From Pseudomonadota bacterium (lineage in GTDB: Bacteria > Desulfobacterota > Desulfovibrionia > Desulfovibrionales > Desulfovibrionaceae): DNA of 64,000 nt. The position numbers and the translations under genes are program-made. The stretch is taken from contig JAHIUW010000036.1 of NCBI GenBank assembly GCA_018816865.1, positions 124,001-188,000 on the forward strand, written 5' to 3'. Positions 1 through 10,970 of the stretch are shown one piece after another (position 1 is the stretch's first letter; every line of letters starts with the position of its first letter). A model generated the notes under the pieces. The model did not search any database. It was not told the origin of the DNA and saw only the letters and a list, made by a program, of their open reading frames with translations.

Positions 1-2
1 AG

Positions 3-53
3 AAGCTCCTCAAGGTGCAGGACGCCGTCGACTATATCGAAAAGAACAAATAA
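3..53 (+). CDS. acpP: Acyl carrier protein, C-terminal end (partial)
   Basis: Only the last 16 codons lie in the window, reading KLLKVQDAVDYIEKNK and a TAA stop. This matches the last helix of bacterial acyl carrier proteins (DAVDYI followed by a short charged tail). The phosphopantetheine-serine region lies upstream of the window. The gene is directly followed by fabF, which is the usual acpP-fabF order in fatty acid synthesis clusters. The short visible part limits the call, but the neighbour makes it firm. Confidence 0.85.
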   Translation, partial: KLLKVQDAVDYIEKNK

Positions 54-69
54 GGGTTACACCCTTTTT
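52..69 (+). terminator. Short hairpin plus T-run over the acpP stop
   Basis: AAGGGT (52-57) and ACCCTT (61-66) pair around a 3-base loop and run into five T residues (65-69). The hairpin starts within the acpP stop codon. It may reduce read-through from the abundant acpP transcript into fabF. The stem is only 6 bp, so termination is probably partial. Confidence 0.45.
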
Positions 70-84
70 GATACCTCTTCCGGA

Positions 85-125
85 GCGTCTTGTGGCCGGC
101 CATAGGCCATAAGACGCTTCCCCCT
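85..125 (+). terminator. Stem-loop between acpP and fabF
   Basis: Arms at 85-97 and 105-117 pair over 13 bases with one G-T wobble, around a 7-base loop, followed by a C/T-rich stretch. This second, stronger stem lies about 50 bases before fabF. It could be an attenuator or a processing site that sets acpP above fabF expression. That role is inferred from position only. Confidence 0.4.
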
Positions 126-177
126 TTTCTTCACAGACACACCGGTCGAAATCCCCGTCCGGATTTTGCGAGGCTTT

Positions 178-1422
178 ATGTCCAGAAAAAGGGTTGTCAT
201 CACCGGCTTGTCGGCCATCACCCCCATCGGCAACGACCTGCCCACCAGCTGGAAGAATTTGCTGGCGGGTGAGTCTGGCGTGGGGCCCGTGACCCGATTC
301 GACGCCGCGGATTTCGCCACTCAGATCGTCGCCGAGGTCAAGGGATGGGTCGCCACCGACCATATTCCCTTCAAGCAGGCCAAACGCATGGAAATCTTCA
401 CCCAGTACGCCGTGCATTGCGGCAATGTGCTGATGGAAGACTGCGGCCTGATCATCAATGATGCCAACTCGCATCGCGTGGGAACCATCCTCGGCTGCGG
501 CCTGGGCGGACTCGAGACCATCGAGGCCACCCACGCCAAATACCTGGAAGGCGGCGCGCGACGCGTCTCACCGTTCTTCATCCCCATCGTCATCGCCAAC
601 ATGGCACCGGGGCAGGTTTCCATCTTCACGGGCGCGCGCGGCACGAACCTGGCCACCACTTCTGCCTGCGCCTCGGGCACCCACGCCATCGGCTACGCCT
701 TCTCCGAGATCCTGCTGGGCCGGGCCGACGCCATGATCACCGGAGGCGTGGAGTCCACCATCAGCCCCCTGGCGCTGGGCGGATTCTCGTCCATGAAGGC
801 CATGAGCACCCGTAACGACGACCCCCTGCACGCCTCGCGCCCCTTTGACAGGGACCGCGACGGATTTGTCATGGGCGAAGGCTGCGGTATGCTGATGCTC
901 GAAGATCTGGAGCACGCCAAGGCGCGCGGCGCCAAGATCTACGCCGAGATCGTGGGCTTCGGAGCCTCAGGCGACGCCTACCACATGACCGCCCCTGCCG
1001 AGGACGGCATCGGCATGAAGCTCTGCATGCAGGGCGCCCTGAACGATGCGCGCCTCGCGCCCCAGGACCTGGACTGCATCAACGCCCACGGCACCAGCAC
1101 GCCCTTGAACGACCTGGCCGAATCCAGGGCCATCAAAGCCGTGTTCGGCAAGCACGCCTACGACATCTCCGTGACCGCCAACAAGTCCATGATCGGGCAC
1201 CTGCTCGGCGCGGCCGGCGGCGTGGAGGCCGTGTTCTCGGCCCTGTCCCTGAACCAGGGCATCATCCCCGGCACCAGAAATCTGGACAACCCCGGTGACG
1301 AGTGCGACCTGGACTACACGGCGGGCGACTCGGTCAAGCGCCAGGTGAACTACGTGCTGTCCAACTCCTTCGGCTTCGGCGGCACCAACGCCAGCGTGCT
1401 GCTCAAGCGTTACGAGGACTAA
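178..1422 (+). CDS. fabF: 3-oxoacyl-[acyl-carrier-protein] synthase II
   Basis: Condensing enzyme that elongates acyl-ACP with malonyl-ACP in cytoplasmic fatty acid synthesis. The protein has 414 residues, the usual FabF length. The Cys-His-His triad is visible: Cys164 in TTSACASGTH, His304 in NAHGTSTPLND and His341 in NKSMIGHLLGAAGG, within a residue of the E. coli numbering. The C-terminal NSFGFGGTNAS motif is intact. ATG 178 was chosen because GAGG lies just upstream (170-173) and the protein then begins MSRKRVVITG; an in-frame TTG at 166 would add four residues without a better ribosome site. It follows acpP and precedes glyA. Confidence 0.96.
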   Translation: MSRKRVVITGLSAITPIGNDLPTSWKNLLAGESGVGPVTRFDAADFATQIVAEVKGWVATDHIPFKQAKRMEIFTQYAVHCGNVLMEDCGLIINDANSHRVGTILGCGLGGLETIEATHAKYLEGGARRVSPFFIPIVIANMAPGQVSIFTGARGTNLATTSACASGTHAIGYAFSEILLGRADAMITGGVESTISPLALGGFSSMKAMSTRNDDPLHASRPFDRDRDGFVMGEGCGMLMLEDLEHAKARGAKIYAEIVGFGASGDAYHMTAPAEDGIGMKLCMQGALNDARLAPQDLDCINAHGTSTPLNDLAESRAIKAVFGKHAYDISVTANKSMIGHLLGAAGGVEAVFSALSLNQGIIPGTRNLDNPGDECDLDYTAGDSVKRQVNYVLSNSFGFGGTNASVLLKRYED

Positions 1423-1470
1423 TCCGCCGGGCCTGCACCCGGCTGAGCCAAACCGATAAGGAAGACCGTC

Positions 1471-2709
1471 ATGGAAGAACTACTCCTTCAGGACCGCGAC
1501 GTCGCCAAGGCGATGTGTCAGGAAATCGAGCGCCAGATGACCAACGTCGAGCTCATCGCCTCGGAGAACTTCACCTCCGCCGCGGTGCGTCAGGCCATGG
1601 GCAGTGCGCTGACCCACAAATATGCCGAGGGCTACTCGGGCAAGCGCTACTACGGCGGCTGCGAGTACGTCGATGTGGTCGAAAACCTGGCCTGCGAGCG
1701 CGCCAAGGAACTGTTCGGCTGCAGCTATGCCAACGTCCAGCCCCACTGCGGCTCCAGCGCCAACATGGCCGCCTACTTCGCCGCGTGTGAACCCGGCGAC
1801 ACCGTGCTGGCCATGGACCTCTGCCACGGCGGCCACCTGACCCACGGCAGCCCCGTGAACTTCTCGGGCAAGCTGTACAACATCGTGCCCTACGGCGTGT
1901 CCAGGGACAGCGGCCTCATCGACTACGACGAACTGGAGCGCATCGCCAAGGAATGCAAACCCAGGATGATCATCGCCGGAGCCACCGTGTATCCGCGGAT
2001 CATCGACTTCGCCCGCTTCCGCGCCATTGCCGACGAGGTCGGCGCCACCCTGCTGGTGGATATGGCCCACATCGCGGGCCTGATCGCCACGGGCGATCAC
2101 CCGACCCCCATCGGGCATGCGCACATCACCACCACCACCACGCACAAGACCCTGCGCGGCCCCCGCGGCGGCATGATCCTGGCCGAAGAGGACCTGGGCA
2201 AGAAATTGAACTCCCAGATCTTCCCCGGCATGCAGGGCGGCCCGCTGATGCACGTCATCGCGGCCAAGGCCGTGGCCTTTGGCGAGGCCCTGCGTCCCGA
2301 GTTCAAGACCTACCAGAAGCAGGTCCTGGCCAACTGCAAGGCCCTGGCGGCACCCCTCAAGGCGGCCGGGTTCAACCTGGTCTCCGGCGGCACGGACAAC
2401 CATCTGATCCTGGTTGATCTCTCGGCCAAGGGCATCACCGGCAAGGACGCGCAGATCGGCCTGGACAAGGCGGGCATCACCGTGAACAAGAACACCGTGC
2501 CCTTTGACACCCAGTCCCCGTTCGTGACCTCGGGCATCCGCCTGGGCTCCCCGGCCATGACCACCCGCGGCTTCAAGGAAGCCGACATGGAGAAGGTCGC
2601 GGACTGGATCGTCAGCGCCCTAGGCACCCTGGACAACGAGACCAGGCTCAAGGAGATCAAGGCTGAAGTGGCCGTCTACGCACGCCAGTTCCCCCTGTTC
2701 GCCTGGTAG
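1471..2709 (+). CDS. glyA: Serine hydroxymethyltransferase
   Basis: PLP enzyme that interconverts serine and glycine and feeds one-carbon units to tetrahydrofolate. It has 412 residues, the normal length. The PLP lysine is Lys226 in the [11 protein letters not shown] motif; the N-terminal [10 protein letters not shown] and [13 protein letters not shown] motifs of the family are present. An AAGGAAG ribosome site precedes ATG 1471. The gene lies 48 bases after fabF and ends with a strong terminator hairpin, so fabF and glyA probably share a transcript while the riboflavin genes begin a new one or depend on read-through. Confidence 0.97.
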   Translation: MEELLLQDRDVAKAMCQEIERQMTNVELIASENFTSAAVRQAMGSALTHKYAEGYSGKRYYGGCEYVDVVENLACERAKELFGCSYANVQPHCGSSANMAAYFAACEPGDTVLAMDLCHGGHLTHGSPVNFSGKLYNIVPYGVSRDSGLIDYDELERIAKECKPRMIIAGATVYPRIIDFARFRAIADEVGATLLVDMAHIAGLIATGDHPTPIGHAHITTTTTHKTLRGPRGGMILAEEDLGKKLNSQIFPGMQGGPLMHVIAAKAVAFGEALRPEFKTYQKQVLANCKALAAPLKAAGFNLVSGGTDNHLILVDLSAKGITGKDAQIGLDKAGITVNKNTVPFDTQSPFVTSGIRLGSPAMTTRGFKEADMEKVADWIVSALGTLDNETRLKEIKAEVAVYARQFPLFAW

Positions 2710-2723
2710 ACAGAATTGACCGT

Positions 2724-2764
2724 GCAGCGGGGCGGTTCCTGTGCCCGCCCCGCTGCCATTTTTG
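2724..2764 (+). terminator. Rho-independent terminator after glyA
   Basis: Two perfectly complementary 12-base arms (2724-2735 and 2745-2756, GCAGCGGGGCGG and its complement) enclose a 9-base loop and are followed by CATTTTT. A second G+C-rich stem (2795-2800 with 2806-2811) follows before the dCMP deaminase gene. I see no FMN riboswitch in this leader. Confidence 0.8.
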
Positions 2765-2862
2765 CCCCCCCGAGGGCCTGCCACAGGGTAAAACGCCGGG
2801 ACCTCCCCGGCTTTGACAGTCAAATCACGGCGGCACCCGCTGCCGACAAGGTGGAAGCGCTC

Positions 2863-3318
2863 ATGTCCAACCGCATGTCCTGGCCCGACTACTTCATGAG
2901 GATCACCTACCTGGTGGCCGAACGCTCCACCTGTACCCGCCGCAAGGTGGGCGCCATTGCCGTGCTCGACAAACGCATCCTGGCCACCGGCTACAACGGA
3001 GCCCCCGCCGACACCCCCCATTGCCTGGATGTCGGCTGCCTGCGGGAGGAACTCGGCGTCCCCTCGGGCCAACGCCACGAAATCTGCCGCGGCCTGCACG
3101 CCGAACAGAACGTGATCATCCAGGCCGCGCTGCACGGCGTGAGCATCCGCGGTGCGGACCTGTACTGCACCACCCAACCCTGCCTGATCTGCACCAAGAT
3201 GCTGATCAACGTGCAGGTCAAGAACGTCTTTTACACCGAAGCCTACCCCGACGAATTGGGCGAACGCATGATGGCCGAGTCAGGAGTGAACTTTGCGCGC
3301 ATCGAGTATCAACCCTAG
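2863..3318 (+). CDS. dCMP deaminase family zinc enzyme
   Basis: Predicted cytoplasmic deoxycytidylate deaminase making dUMP for thymidylate synthesis. The 151-residue product has the zinc-dependent deaminase motifs: HAEQN (His ligand and catalytic Glu) and PCLICTKM (PCxxC, two Cys ligands). A Cys-rich stretch between residues 40 and 70 ([11 protein letters not shown]) fits the second metal site seen in dCMP deaminases. Start ATG 2863 follows a GGTGGAAG ribosome site and gives the usual [12 protein letters not shown] opening; longer frames upstream run through the terminator region. It overlaps the start of ribD, so the two are probably translationally coupled. Confidence 0.9.
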   Translation: MSNRMSWPDYFMRITYLVAERSTCTRRKVGAIAVLDKRILATGYNGAPADTPHCLDVGCLREELGVPSGQRHEICRGLHAEQNVIIQAALHGVSIRGADLYCTTQPCLICTKMLINVQVKNVFYTEAYPDELGERMMAESGVNFARIEYQP

Positions 3319-4447
3319 CGACGCGGCGCGTTTCATGCGCCACGCCGCCATGCTCGCCGAACGCGGGCGCGGCACCACCGCGCCCAACCCCTGCGTTGGG
3401 GCCGTGCTGGTGCGTGATGGCCACGTGGTTGCCGAGGGCTGGCACCAGCAGTTCGGCGGCCCGCACGCCGAACCCAACTGCCTGGCCGACGCCCGCGCCA
3501 AGGGCATCGCACCGGCGGACTGCACGCTCTTCGTGACCCTGGAGCCCTGCAACCACCACGGCAAGACCCCGCCCTGCTCCCAGGCCGTGTGTGAAGCCGG
3601 GGTCAAACAGATTTACGTGGGGACCCTGGACCCCAACCCCAAGGCCGAGGGCGGCGCGCAGTACCTGCGCGCGCAGGGCGTGACGGTCCATGTGGGCACC
3701 GAGGAACAGCTCTGCCTGGACCTGACCTGCGATTTCAGGACTTGGCAATTCACCCAGAGGCCTTATGTCTTCCTGAAGCTGGCCTCGACCCTGGACGGAA
3801 AGATCGCCACACGCACGGGACACTCCAAGTGGATCAGTTGCGAAGAGTCCCGGGCGGACGTGCATCGCCTGCGGGCACTTTGCCAGGCGGTCATCGTTGG
3901 TGGCGGCACCCTGCGCGCCGACAACCCGCGTCTCAACGTGCGCCGACCCGAAACCGGAGTTGAACCCGGGGCCGACCCGCTGGCCGTGGTGGTCACGACC
4001 AACCTGCCCGATGCGGGCCAAGACCTGTTTCTGCTCAGGGAACGCCCGCAGCAGACCGTGTTCTGGACCTCGCAGCAGGCAGCGGACTCGGACAGAGCCC
4101 AGGCCCTGGCGGCCCTGGGCTGCCGCGTCTGGGGACTGCCCGCGGCCGCTCAAGGGGGCCTGGAACTGGAACGGGGACTGATCCGCCTGCGTACGGAGTG
4201 CGGCGCCTGGTACGTGCTCTGCGAAGGCGGTGGGCAGCTGGCCTTGCGTTTCATCGAAGCCGGGCTTATGGACGAATTCCGGCTGTATGTGGCCCCGCGC
4301 ATCGTGGGCGACGACCAGGCCAAGGGCCTGTTCGCAGGCAGGGCCCCGCAGACCATGGACCAAGCCCTGGACCTGCGCGTCACTGATTCGCGCCCCAGCG
4401 GCGTGGACACGTTGCTGACCTATCGCCCCAAAGACAAGGACGCCTAG
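3293..4447 (+). CDS. ribD: Riboflavin biosynthesis deaminase/reductase
   Basis: Bifunctional enzyme of the second and third riboflavin steps. The N-terminal half is a zinc deaminase (HAEPN, then [14 protein letters not shown]). The C-terminal half is the pyrimidine reductase ([25 protein letters not shown]). At 384 residues the length is normal. The start is a TTG at 3293, supported by AGGAG at 3282-3286 and a 6-7 base spacing inside the preceding gene; the first in-frame ATG is 14 codons later and would still leave the deaminase core complete. It abuts ribE with no gap. Confidence 0.93.
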   Translation: MRASSINPSDAARFMRHAAMLAERGRGTTAPNPCVGAVLVRDGHVVAEGWHQQFGGPHAEPNCLADARAKGIAPADCTLFVTLEPCNHHGKTPPCSQAVCEAGVKQIYVGTLDPNPKAEGGAQYLRAQGVTVHVGTEEQLCLDLTCDFRTWQFTQRPYVFLKLASTLDGKIATRTGHSKWISCEESRADVHRLRALCQAVIVGGGTLRADNPRLNVRRPETGVEPGADPLAVVVTTNLPDAGQDLFLLRERPQQTVFWTSQQAADSDRAQALAALGCRVWGLPAAAQGGLELERGLIRLRTECGAWYVLCEGGGQLALRFIEAGLMDEFRLYVAPRIVGDDQAKGLFAGRAPQTMDQALDLRVTDSRPSGVDTLLTYRPKDKDA

Positions 4448-5104
4448 ATGTTTACTGGACTCGTGGAATGCACCGGCAACGTGCTGGCCGCCGAAAAACG
4501 GGGAACCGAGACCCGACTGTGCATCGCCCCCGCAACCATGCGCGACTTCGTCATGGGTGAAAGCATCGCGATCAACGGCACCTGCCTGACGGTGGAAAAC
4601 TTCGGGGGCGACTGGTTCAGCGCCTACGCCTCGGCCGAGACCATGGGTTGCACCAGTCTGGGCAACCTGCGCAGTGGTTCCCTGGTCAACCTGGAGCGGG
4701 CCCTGGCCCTGGGCGACCGCCTGGGCGGGCATCTGGTCTCCGGGCATGTGGACTGCATCGCCAAGGTGGCCTCCGTGACCCCGGCGGGAGAATCGAAGAT
4801 CTACCGACTGTCCTACCCCGGCGAATACGGACCGCAGGTCATCGCCAAGGGCTCCGTGGCCCTGGACGGCATCTCGCTGACGGTCAACGCCTGCGGGCCC
4901 GACTGGCTGGAAGTGAACATCATCCCCGAGACCCAGCGTGTGACCAGCATCTCCAAATGGACCGCCGGGACGGGGGTGAACATGGAGACGGACTTGATCG
5001 GCAAGTACGTGCAGCGTATGATCGCGCCCTGGTCGGGTGGCCCTTTGCCGGGCACGTCCAAGGACGGCCTGACGGAAGAATTTCTGAGAAAGAACGGTTT
5101 TTGA
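4448..5104 (+). CDS. ribE: Riboflavin synthase alpha chain
   Basis: Converts two 6,7-dimethyl-8-ribityllumazine molecules into riboflavin. The 218-residue protein shows the two tandem lumazine-binding repeats: first MFTGLVE, INGTCLTV and GHLVSGHVD; second ALDGISLTVN and the Thr/Asn-rich partner region. ATG 4448 follows directly on the ribD stop codon, which suggests tight translational coupling. Order ribD-ribE-ribBA-ribH gives a complete pathway from GTP. Confidence 0.95.
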   Translation: MFTGLVECTGNVLAAEKRGTETRLCIAPATMRDFVMGESIAINGTCLTVENFGGDWFSAYASAETMGCTSLGNLRSGSLVNLERALALGDRLGGHLVSGHVDCIAKVASVTPAGESKIYRLSYPGEYGPQVIAKGSVALDGISLTVNACGPDWLEVNIIPETQRVTSISKWTAGTGVNMETDLIGKYVQRMIAPWSGGPLPGTSKDGLTEEFLRKNGF

Positions 5105-5186
5105 TCCAAGACAGCATCACCCCGCCGCACGGCGGTTCGGGCGCGGCCACAAGGCCAAACTGACGCCCACGTAAGGAATAACGACT

Positions 5187-6398
<1,212 letters not shown>

Positions 6399-6442
6399 CA
6401 GCGGACCGATCACTATTTTTTTTAAAACTCACGGAGAGAAAT

Positions 6443-6913
6443 ATGCTCAATCTGAAGACCATCGAAGGTAAATTCGAGGCCCAGGGACTGACCGTCGCCA
6501 TCGTCGCCAGCAGGTTCAACGATTTCATCGTGGACAAGCTCATCGGCGGCGCAGTGGACTACCTGGTCCGCAACGGAGCCGCCAAGGAAAACATGACCCT
6601 GGTGCGCATTCCGGGTGCATTCGAGATGCCCCTTGTGGCCAAAAAACTGGCCGCCAGCGGCAAGTATGACACCGTCATCTGCCTGGGTGCCGTGATCCGC
6701 GGCGCCACCCCCCACTTCGACTTCGTGTCCAGCGAGGCCACCAAGGGCATCGCCCAGGCCATGATGGACACGGGCGTGCCCATCGGTTTCGGTCTGCTGA
6801 CCACCGACAACATCGAACAGGCCATCGAGCGCGCCGGTTCCAAGGCAGGCAACAAAGGCGTCGACGCCGCTGCCGCCGCCCTGGAAATGGTCCGCGTCAT
6901 GGAGCAACTCTAG
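6443..6913 (+). CDS. ribH: 6,7-dimethyl-8-ribityllumazine synthase
   Basis: Penultimate riboflavin enzyme, forming icosahedral or pentameric assemblies in known relatives. The 156-residue product contains [10 protein letters not shown], the phosphate-binding IPGAFEMP loop and [14 protein letters not shown] with the catalytic His. ATG 6443 follows an ACGGAGAG ribosome site and gives [11 protein letters not shown]; an upstream frame beginning at 6332 overlaps ribBA and has no family match. nusB begins 3 bases after its stop. Confidence 0.96.
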   Translation: MLNLKTIEGKFEAQGLTVAIVASRFNDFIVDKLIGGAVDYLVRNGAAKENMTLVRIPGAFEMPLVAKKLAASGKYDTVICLGAVIRGATPHFDFVSSEATKGIAQAMMDTGVPIGFGLLTTDNIEQAIERAGSKAGNKGVDAAAAALEMVRVMEQL

Positions 6914-6916
6914 CTC

Positions 6917-7384
6917 ATGCAGCAGAAAAACAAGGGTGGTCGCCGAACCGGAAGACGCCGCGCATTAGAAGTGTTATTCGGCGTTAACTTCGCAGCCGTC
7001 GAGTCCATGGACGAGCTACGGCGATCCTTCAATCAGACCCCGGAGCACAACGAAGAGCAGGAACCGTCCACGGACGGCGGCCGGCTTGAATTCGCCTGGA
7101 TGCTTGTGGCCGGCGTCTGGGAAAACAGCGTGGAGCTCGACGAGACCATCACCAAGTTCTCCCAACACTGGAAGATCAGGCGCATCGCCCGCATTGAACT
7201 GACCATCCTGAGGTTGGCGCTGTTCGAGATGCTCTATCAGGATGATGTGCCCCTCAAGGTCGCCATCAACGAGGCCGTGGAACTTGCCAAACGATTCGGT
7301 GACGACAACTCCAAAAACTTCGTCAACGGCATCCTGGACGCCGTTGCCAAAGCCATCGACAATGGCGAGCTTAGGGTTCGTTAG
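6917..7384 (+). CDS. nusB: Transcription antitermination factor NusB
   Basis: RNA-binding antitermination protein that acts with NusE (ribosomal protein S10) on rRNA leaders. The 155-residue protein has the basic N-terminal RRTGRRRALEVLF and the C-terminal IARIELTILRLALFEMLY ... VAINEAVELAKRFGDDNSKNFVNGILD signature. The coupling to ribH is a common bacterial arrangement. Its last 23 bases overlap the next gene in another frame. Confidence 0.95.
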   Translation: MQQKNKGGRRTGRRRALEVLFGVNFAAVESMDELRRSFNQTPEHNEEQEPSTDGGRLEFAWMLVAGVWENSVELDETITKFSQHWKIRRIARIELTILRLALFEMLYQDDVPLKVAINEAVELAKRFGDDNSKNFVNGILDAVAKAIDNGELRVR

Positions 7385-7889
7385 GGACGCGGCCCACTGC
7401 CCCGGGGGCACCCCCCGGGTCTATCTGCGCCGCAGCGTGGCCGCGGGATCGGCTATCCGCGCCTGGTCCGACAAACGCCGCAAGGGTGGCGTGGAGTTGC
7501 GCTGGGACGTCCCACAGGGAGATCTGGAGATCTGGACCAGGGGCATGGCCGACGCCATCTCCGACCTGGGCTGGCGCAGTTGGTGGCTGGACACCGCCAG
7601 CGTGACCAGCACCCTGGGCGGCTCACCCCAAGAGGCCCTGACCCGCTGGGGATTTGCGTTCTGGGGTCATTACCGCCGCGTGGGTTCCGTCTACCTCCTG
7701 CTGGGCGATCAGGACCGCAAGGAACTGACCGCAACCGTCAAGGCCTGGGAACAGACCTTCGGTCATGTACGGTACAACGAGCGACTCGACATCGACCTGC
7801 AGATGATGCAGAAAGTCGAAGAATTACAGAAGAAACCAGTGCGGCGCACCTTGGTGAAGTACTTCCCCATATTGTTCAAAAGCCTGTAA
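7362..7889 (+). CDS. Conserved protein of unknown function between nusB and leuS
   Basis: A 175-residue soluble protein that I do not recognise. It is Trp-rich and basic, with [17 protein letters not shown] near the N-terminus, a central GWRSWWLD, and a charged C-terminal helix ending [12 protein letters not shown]. No signal peptide, membrane span or metal motif is evident. The chosen ATG 7362 lies inside nusB (23-base overlap) without a clear ribosome site, so translation is probably coupled. It lies 10 bases before leuS, so it belongs to the same operon. Confidence 0.75.
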   Translation: MASLGFVRDAAHCPGGTPRVYLRRSVAAGSAIRAWSDKRRKGGVELRWDVPQGDLEIWTRGMADAISDLGWRSWWLDTASVTSTLGGSPQEALTRWGFAFWGHYRRVGSVYLLLGDQDRKELTATVKAWEQTFGHVRYNERLDIDLQMMQKVEELQKKPVRRTLVKYFPILFKSL

Positions 7890-7899
7890 GGGAATAGAT

Positions 7900-10404
7900 A
7901 TGTCGCAATTCGGATACGATCCGGAAATCATCGAGACCAAGTGGCAAAAGACTTGGAAAGACAAAGGCATCTTCAAGGTCTCTCCTGACCCGGACAAAGA
8001 GAAATACTATGTCCTGGAGATGTTCCCCTATCCTTCAGGGCGCATCCACATGGGTCATGTGCGCAACTATTCCATCGGCGACGTGGTGGCGCGCTTTCAG
8101 CGCATGCAGGGTTTCAATGTACTGCATCCCATGGGCTGGGACGCCTTCGGACTGCCCGCCGAGAACGCGGCCATCAAGAACGATACCCATCCCGCCAAGT
8201 GGACTTACGAGAACATCGCCTCCATGCAGGTCCAGCTGAAGCGTTTGGGCTATTCCTACGACTGGGACCGCGAACTGGCCACCTGCCATCCCAAGTACTA
8301 CAAGTGGGAGCAGCTGTTCTTCCTGAAACTCATGGAAAAGGGCCTGATCTATCGCAAACAGTCACCGGTCAACTGGTGCTCGGACTGCCATACCGTGCTG
8401 GCCAACGAGCAAGTGGTGGACGGCCTGTGCTGGCGTTGCGACACCGTGGTGCAACAACGCGAACTGGAACAGTGGTTCATGCGCATCACCGACTACGCCG
8501 ACGAACTGCTGGAGGGGCTGGACGACCTCCCGGGCTGGCCCGAGCGCGTCAAGACCATGCAGCGCAACTGGATCGGACGCAGCTACGGCTCGCAGCTGAC
8601 CTTCGACGTCGAAGGCACCGGCCAGACCGTGGACGTCTTCACCACCCGTCCGGACACCCTGTTCGGCGCGACCTTCATGAGCATTGCGGCCGAGCATCCG
8701 TTGGTGGATCAGATTCTCGCCTCCTGCACGGACAAGGCTCGCGCCGACGAGATCCGCGCCTTCGCGGATAAGGTCCGCAACATGGACCGCATCGTGCGCG
8801 GTGCCGAGGACCTGGAAAAGGAAGGCGTGTTCACGGGCGTCTACTGCCTGAACCCGGTGACCGGGCTGAAGATGCCGCTGTGGATCGCCAACTTCGTGCT
8901 CATGGGCTACGGCACCGGCGCGGTCATGGCCGTCCCGGCCCACGACCAGCGCGACTTCGAATTTGCCAAAAAGTACGATCTGCCCATCCAGGTGGTCATC
9001 CAGCCCGAGGGTGAAACCCTGGACCTGGCAACCCTGGAGGCGGCCTACACCGAACCCGGCGTGCTGGTGAATTCCGGCAGGTTCGACGGCCTGCCCAACG
9101 GGGAGGCCAAGGAAGCCATCACCGACCATCTGGCCGAAAGCGGCAAGGGCCAGAAGACCGTCAACTACCGCCTGCGGGACTGGAACGTCTCGCGTCAGCG
9201 ATACTGGGGCGCGCCCATCCCTGTCATCTACTGCAAGACCTGCGGCGCGGTACCCGTGCCCGAAGCCGACCTGCCCGTGGAACTGCCGCTGGACGTGCGC
9301 ACCCGCGAGGACGGCCGCAGCCCCCTGGCCGAGACCGAGAGTTTCGTCAAGACCAGTTGTCCCAAATGCGGGGCCGATGCCCGGCGCGAGACCGACACCA
9401 TGGACACGTTCATGGAATCCTCGTGGTATTTCCTGCGCTACGCCTGCGCCCGGGACGACTCCCAAGGGCTGGATCCCGAGGCCATCAAATACTGGCTCAA
9501 CGTGGATCAGTACATCGGTGGCATCGAACACGCCATCCTGCACCTCTTGTACTCCCGCTTCTACGTCAAGGCCCTGCGCGACCTGGGGTACGTAGACATT
9601 GACGAACCCTTCGCCAACCTGCTGACCCAAGGCATGGTGCTCATGGACGGGGCCAAGATGTCCAAGTCCAAGGGCAACGTGGTGGACCCCGACAAGCTCA
9701 TCGCCCGCTACGGAGCGGACACCACCCGCCTGTTCTGCCTGTTCGCCGCCCCGCCCGAGAAAGACCTGGAGTGGAGCGACAAGGGCGTGGAAGGTGCATC
9801 CCGGTTCCTGGGCCGCCTCTGGCGTCTGGTGGACGAACTGCTGCCCAGGCTCTCGGCCATCGGCCCCTGCGCGGGAGTGGACGGCCTGACCCTGTCCGAC
9901 GAGGCCAAGGACCTGCGCCGCAAGGAACACGCCACGGTACAGAAGGTGCTGCGCGACGTGACCAGCAGCTTCCAGTTCAACACGGCCATTGCCGCGGTCA
10001 TGGAGCTGGTCAACACCATGTATCTGTGCAAGGACAAATTAGCTGGCACCAAAGACGGCGACCATGTGCTGTCCTCGGCCATCAGCTCGACGCTGACGGT
10101 GCTGTCCCCCGTTGCCCCGCATATCTGCGAGGAGCTGTGGGCCAAGATGGGCTACACGACAATGCTGGCCCAACTGGGCTGGCCCCAGCATGACGAGTCC
10201 GCCCTGGTCGTGGACGAGGTCACTGTGGTGGTCCAGGTCAACGGCAAACTCCGAGCCAGGGTCAATGTGCCCGCCCAGGCCTCCAAGGAGGCCATCGAGC
10301 AGATCGCCCTGGCTGAGGAGAATGTGCTCAAGCATCTTGAAGGCGCGACGATCCGCAAGGTCATCGTCATCCCCGGGAAACTCGTGAACATCGTGGTAGG
10401 CTGA
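7900..10404 (+). CDS. leuS: Leucyl-tRNA synthetase
   Basis: Class I aminoacyl-tRNA synthetase charging tRNA-Leu. The 834-residue protein has the HIGH-type motif HMGH in [15 protein letters not shown] (about residue 50) and KMSKSKGN (about residue 587). The Cys clusters [13 protein letters not shown] and the editing-domain motif TTRPDTLFG are present. The C-terminal anticodon-binding domain ends in [13 protein letters not shown] and a basic tail. It has an AAGGG ribosome site upstream. lptE starts two bases after the stop. Confidence 0.98.
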   Translation: MSQFGYDPEIIETKWQKTWKDKGIFKVSPDPDKEKYYVLEMFPYPSGRIHMGHVRNYSIGDVVARFQRMQGFNVLHPMGWDAFGLPAENAAIKNDTHPAKWTYENIASMQVQLKRLGYSYDWDRELATCHPKYYKWEQLFFLKLMEKGLIYRKQSPVNWCSDCHTVLANEQVVDGLCWRCDTVVQQRELEQWFMRITDYADELLEGLDDLPGWPERVKTMQRNWIGRSYGSQLTFDVEGTGQTVDVFTTRPDTLFGATFMSIAAEHPLVDQILASCTDKARADEIRAFADKVRNMDRIVRGAEDLEKEGVFTGVYCLNPVTGLKMPLWIANFVLMGYGTGAVMAVPAHDQRDFEFAKKYDLPIQVVIQPEGETLDLATLEAAYTEPGVLVNSGRFDGLPNGEAKEAITDHLAESGKGQKTVNYRLRDWNVSRQRYWGAPIPVIYCKTCGAVPVPEADLPVELPLDVRTREDGRSPLAETESFVKTSCPKCGADARRETDTMDTFMESSWYFLRYACARDDSQGLDPEAIKYWLNVDQYIGGIEHAILHLLYSRFYVKALRDLGYVDIDEPFANLLTQGMVLMDGAKMSKSKGNVVDPDKLIARYGADTTRLFCLFAAPPEKDLEWSDKGVEGASRFLGRLWRLVDELLPRLSAIGPCAGVDGLTLSDEAKDLRRKEHATVQKVLRDVTSSFQFNTAIAAVMELVNTMYLCKDKLAGTKDGDHVLSSAISSTLTVLSPVAPHICEELWAKMGYTTMLAQLGWPQHDESALVVDEVTVVVQVNGKLRARVNVPAQASKEAIEQIALAEENVLKHLEGATIRKVIVIPGKLVNIVVG

Positions 10405-10405
10405 C

Positions 10406-10903
10406 ATGCAAACTCTCCGAACATTCCTGGTCATGGCCCTGGCGCTGACGCTGTGGAGCTGCGCTGGCTACCGGCAGGCTGCAAACAGCGACGCCCCCCT
10501 CGACCTGCCCGTTGAGGCCCGCGCGCTGTTCATCAAGAGCGTGGAGAACCCCACCATGGACCCGGACCTGGAATCCATATTGCGCGCCGAGATCCGCGAC
10601 GAATTCACCCGGCGCGGACGTGTCGTGTGGGTCGATCGCGACCAGGCAACGGCCTACATCAGCATCAAGGTCAACAGCTTCAGGACCGCCACCTCCCTGA
10701 CCGACGAGGACGACACCACCATCAGGTCCAGCTCGTCCATCAGCCTGGAGGCCTGGATCACGTCCAAGGACAACGGCCAGGAGCTTTGGCGGGGCTCAGC
10801 CTCGCACAGCGAGAGCTTCACCTCCGACCAGGAGGGGGCCGAGGCTGACGTAATGGAAATGGCCGCCAGGAAGCTGGCCGACAGGCTGAACCAAGGGTAC
10901 TAA
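10406..10903 (+). CDS. lptE: LPS-assembly lipoprotein LptE-like
   Basis: A 165-residue lipoprotein. Residues 1-18 form a signal peptide ending in the lipobox LWSC, so Cys19 is the predicted lipidated residue. The mature part (ALFIKSVENPTMDPDLESILRAEI, then strand-rich segments) resembles LptE, the plug that works with LptD to insert lipopolysaccharide into the outer membrane. The leuS-lptE-holA order is the same as in many proteobacteria, which is the main support for the symbol because the sequence family is weakly conserved. Confidence 0.8.
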   Translation: MQTLRTFLVMALALTLWSCAGYRQAANSDAPLDLPVEARALFIKSVENPTMDPDLESILRAEIRDEFTRRGRVVWVDRDQATAYISIKVNSFRTATSLTDEDDTTIRSSSSISLEAWITSKDNGQELWRGSASHSESFTSDQEGAEADVMEMAARKLADRLNQGY

Positions 10904-10970
10904 GCCTTGGCCGTCCCCCGGTCCTGTGGTCAGGGGGGCTCCCCTGCACCGACCGTCAACCGGGAGCGTC

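Noticed and set aside
1480-2403. Long open frames on the strand opposite glyA, fabF, leuS, lon, htpG and others
   Set aside because: They run antisense through clearly conserved genes, are Gly/His/Ala-rich low-complexity translations, and lack family motifs; they follow from high G+C at third codon positions.
2765-2862. Possible FMN riboswitch before the riboflavin genes
   Set aside because: None of the conserved RFN-element segments is seen; the leader holds only the glyA terminator and a short G+C stem.
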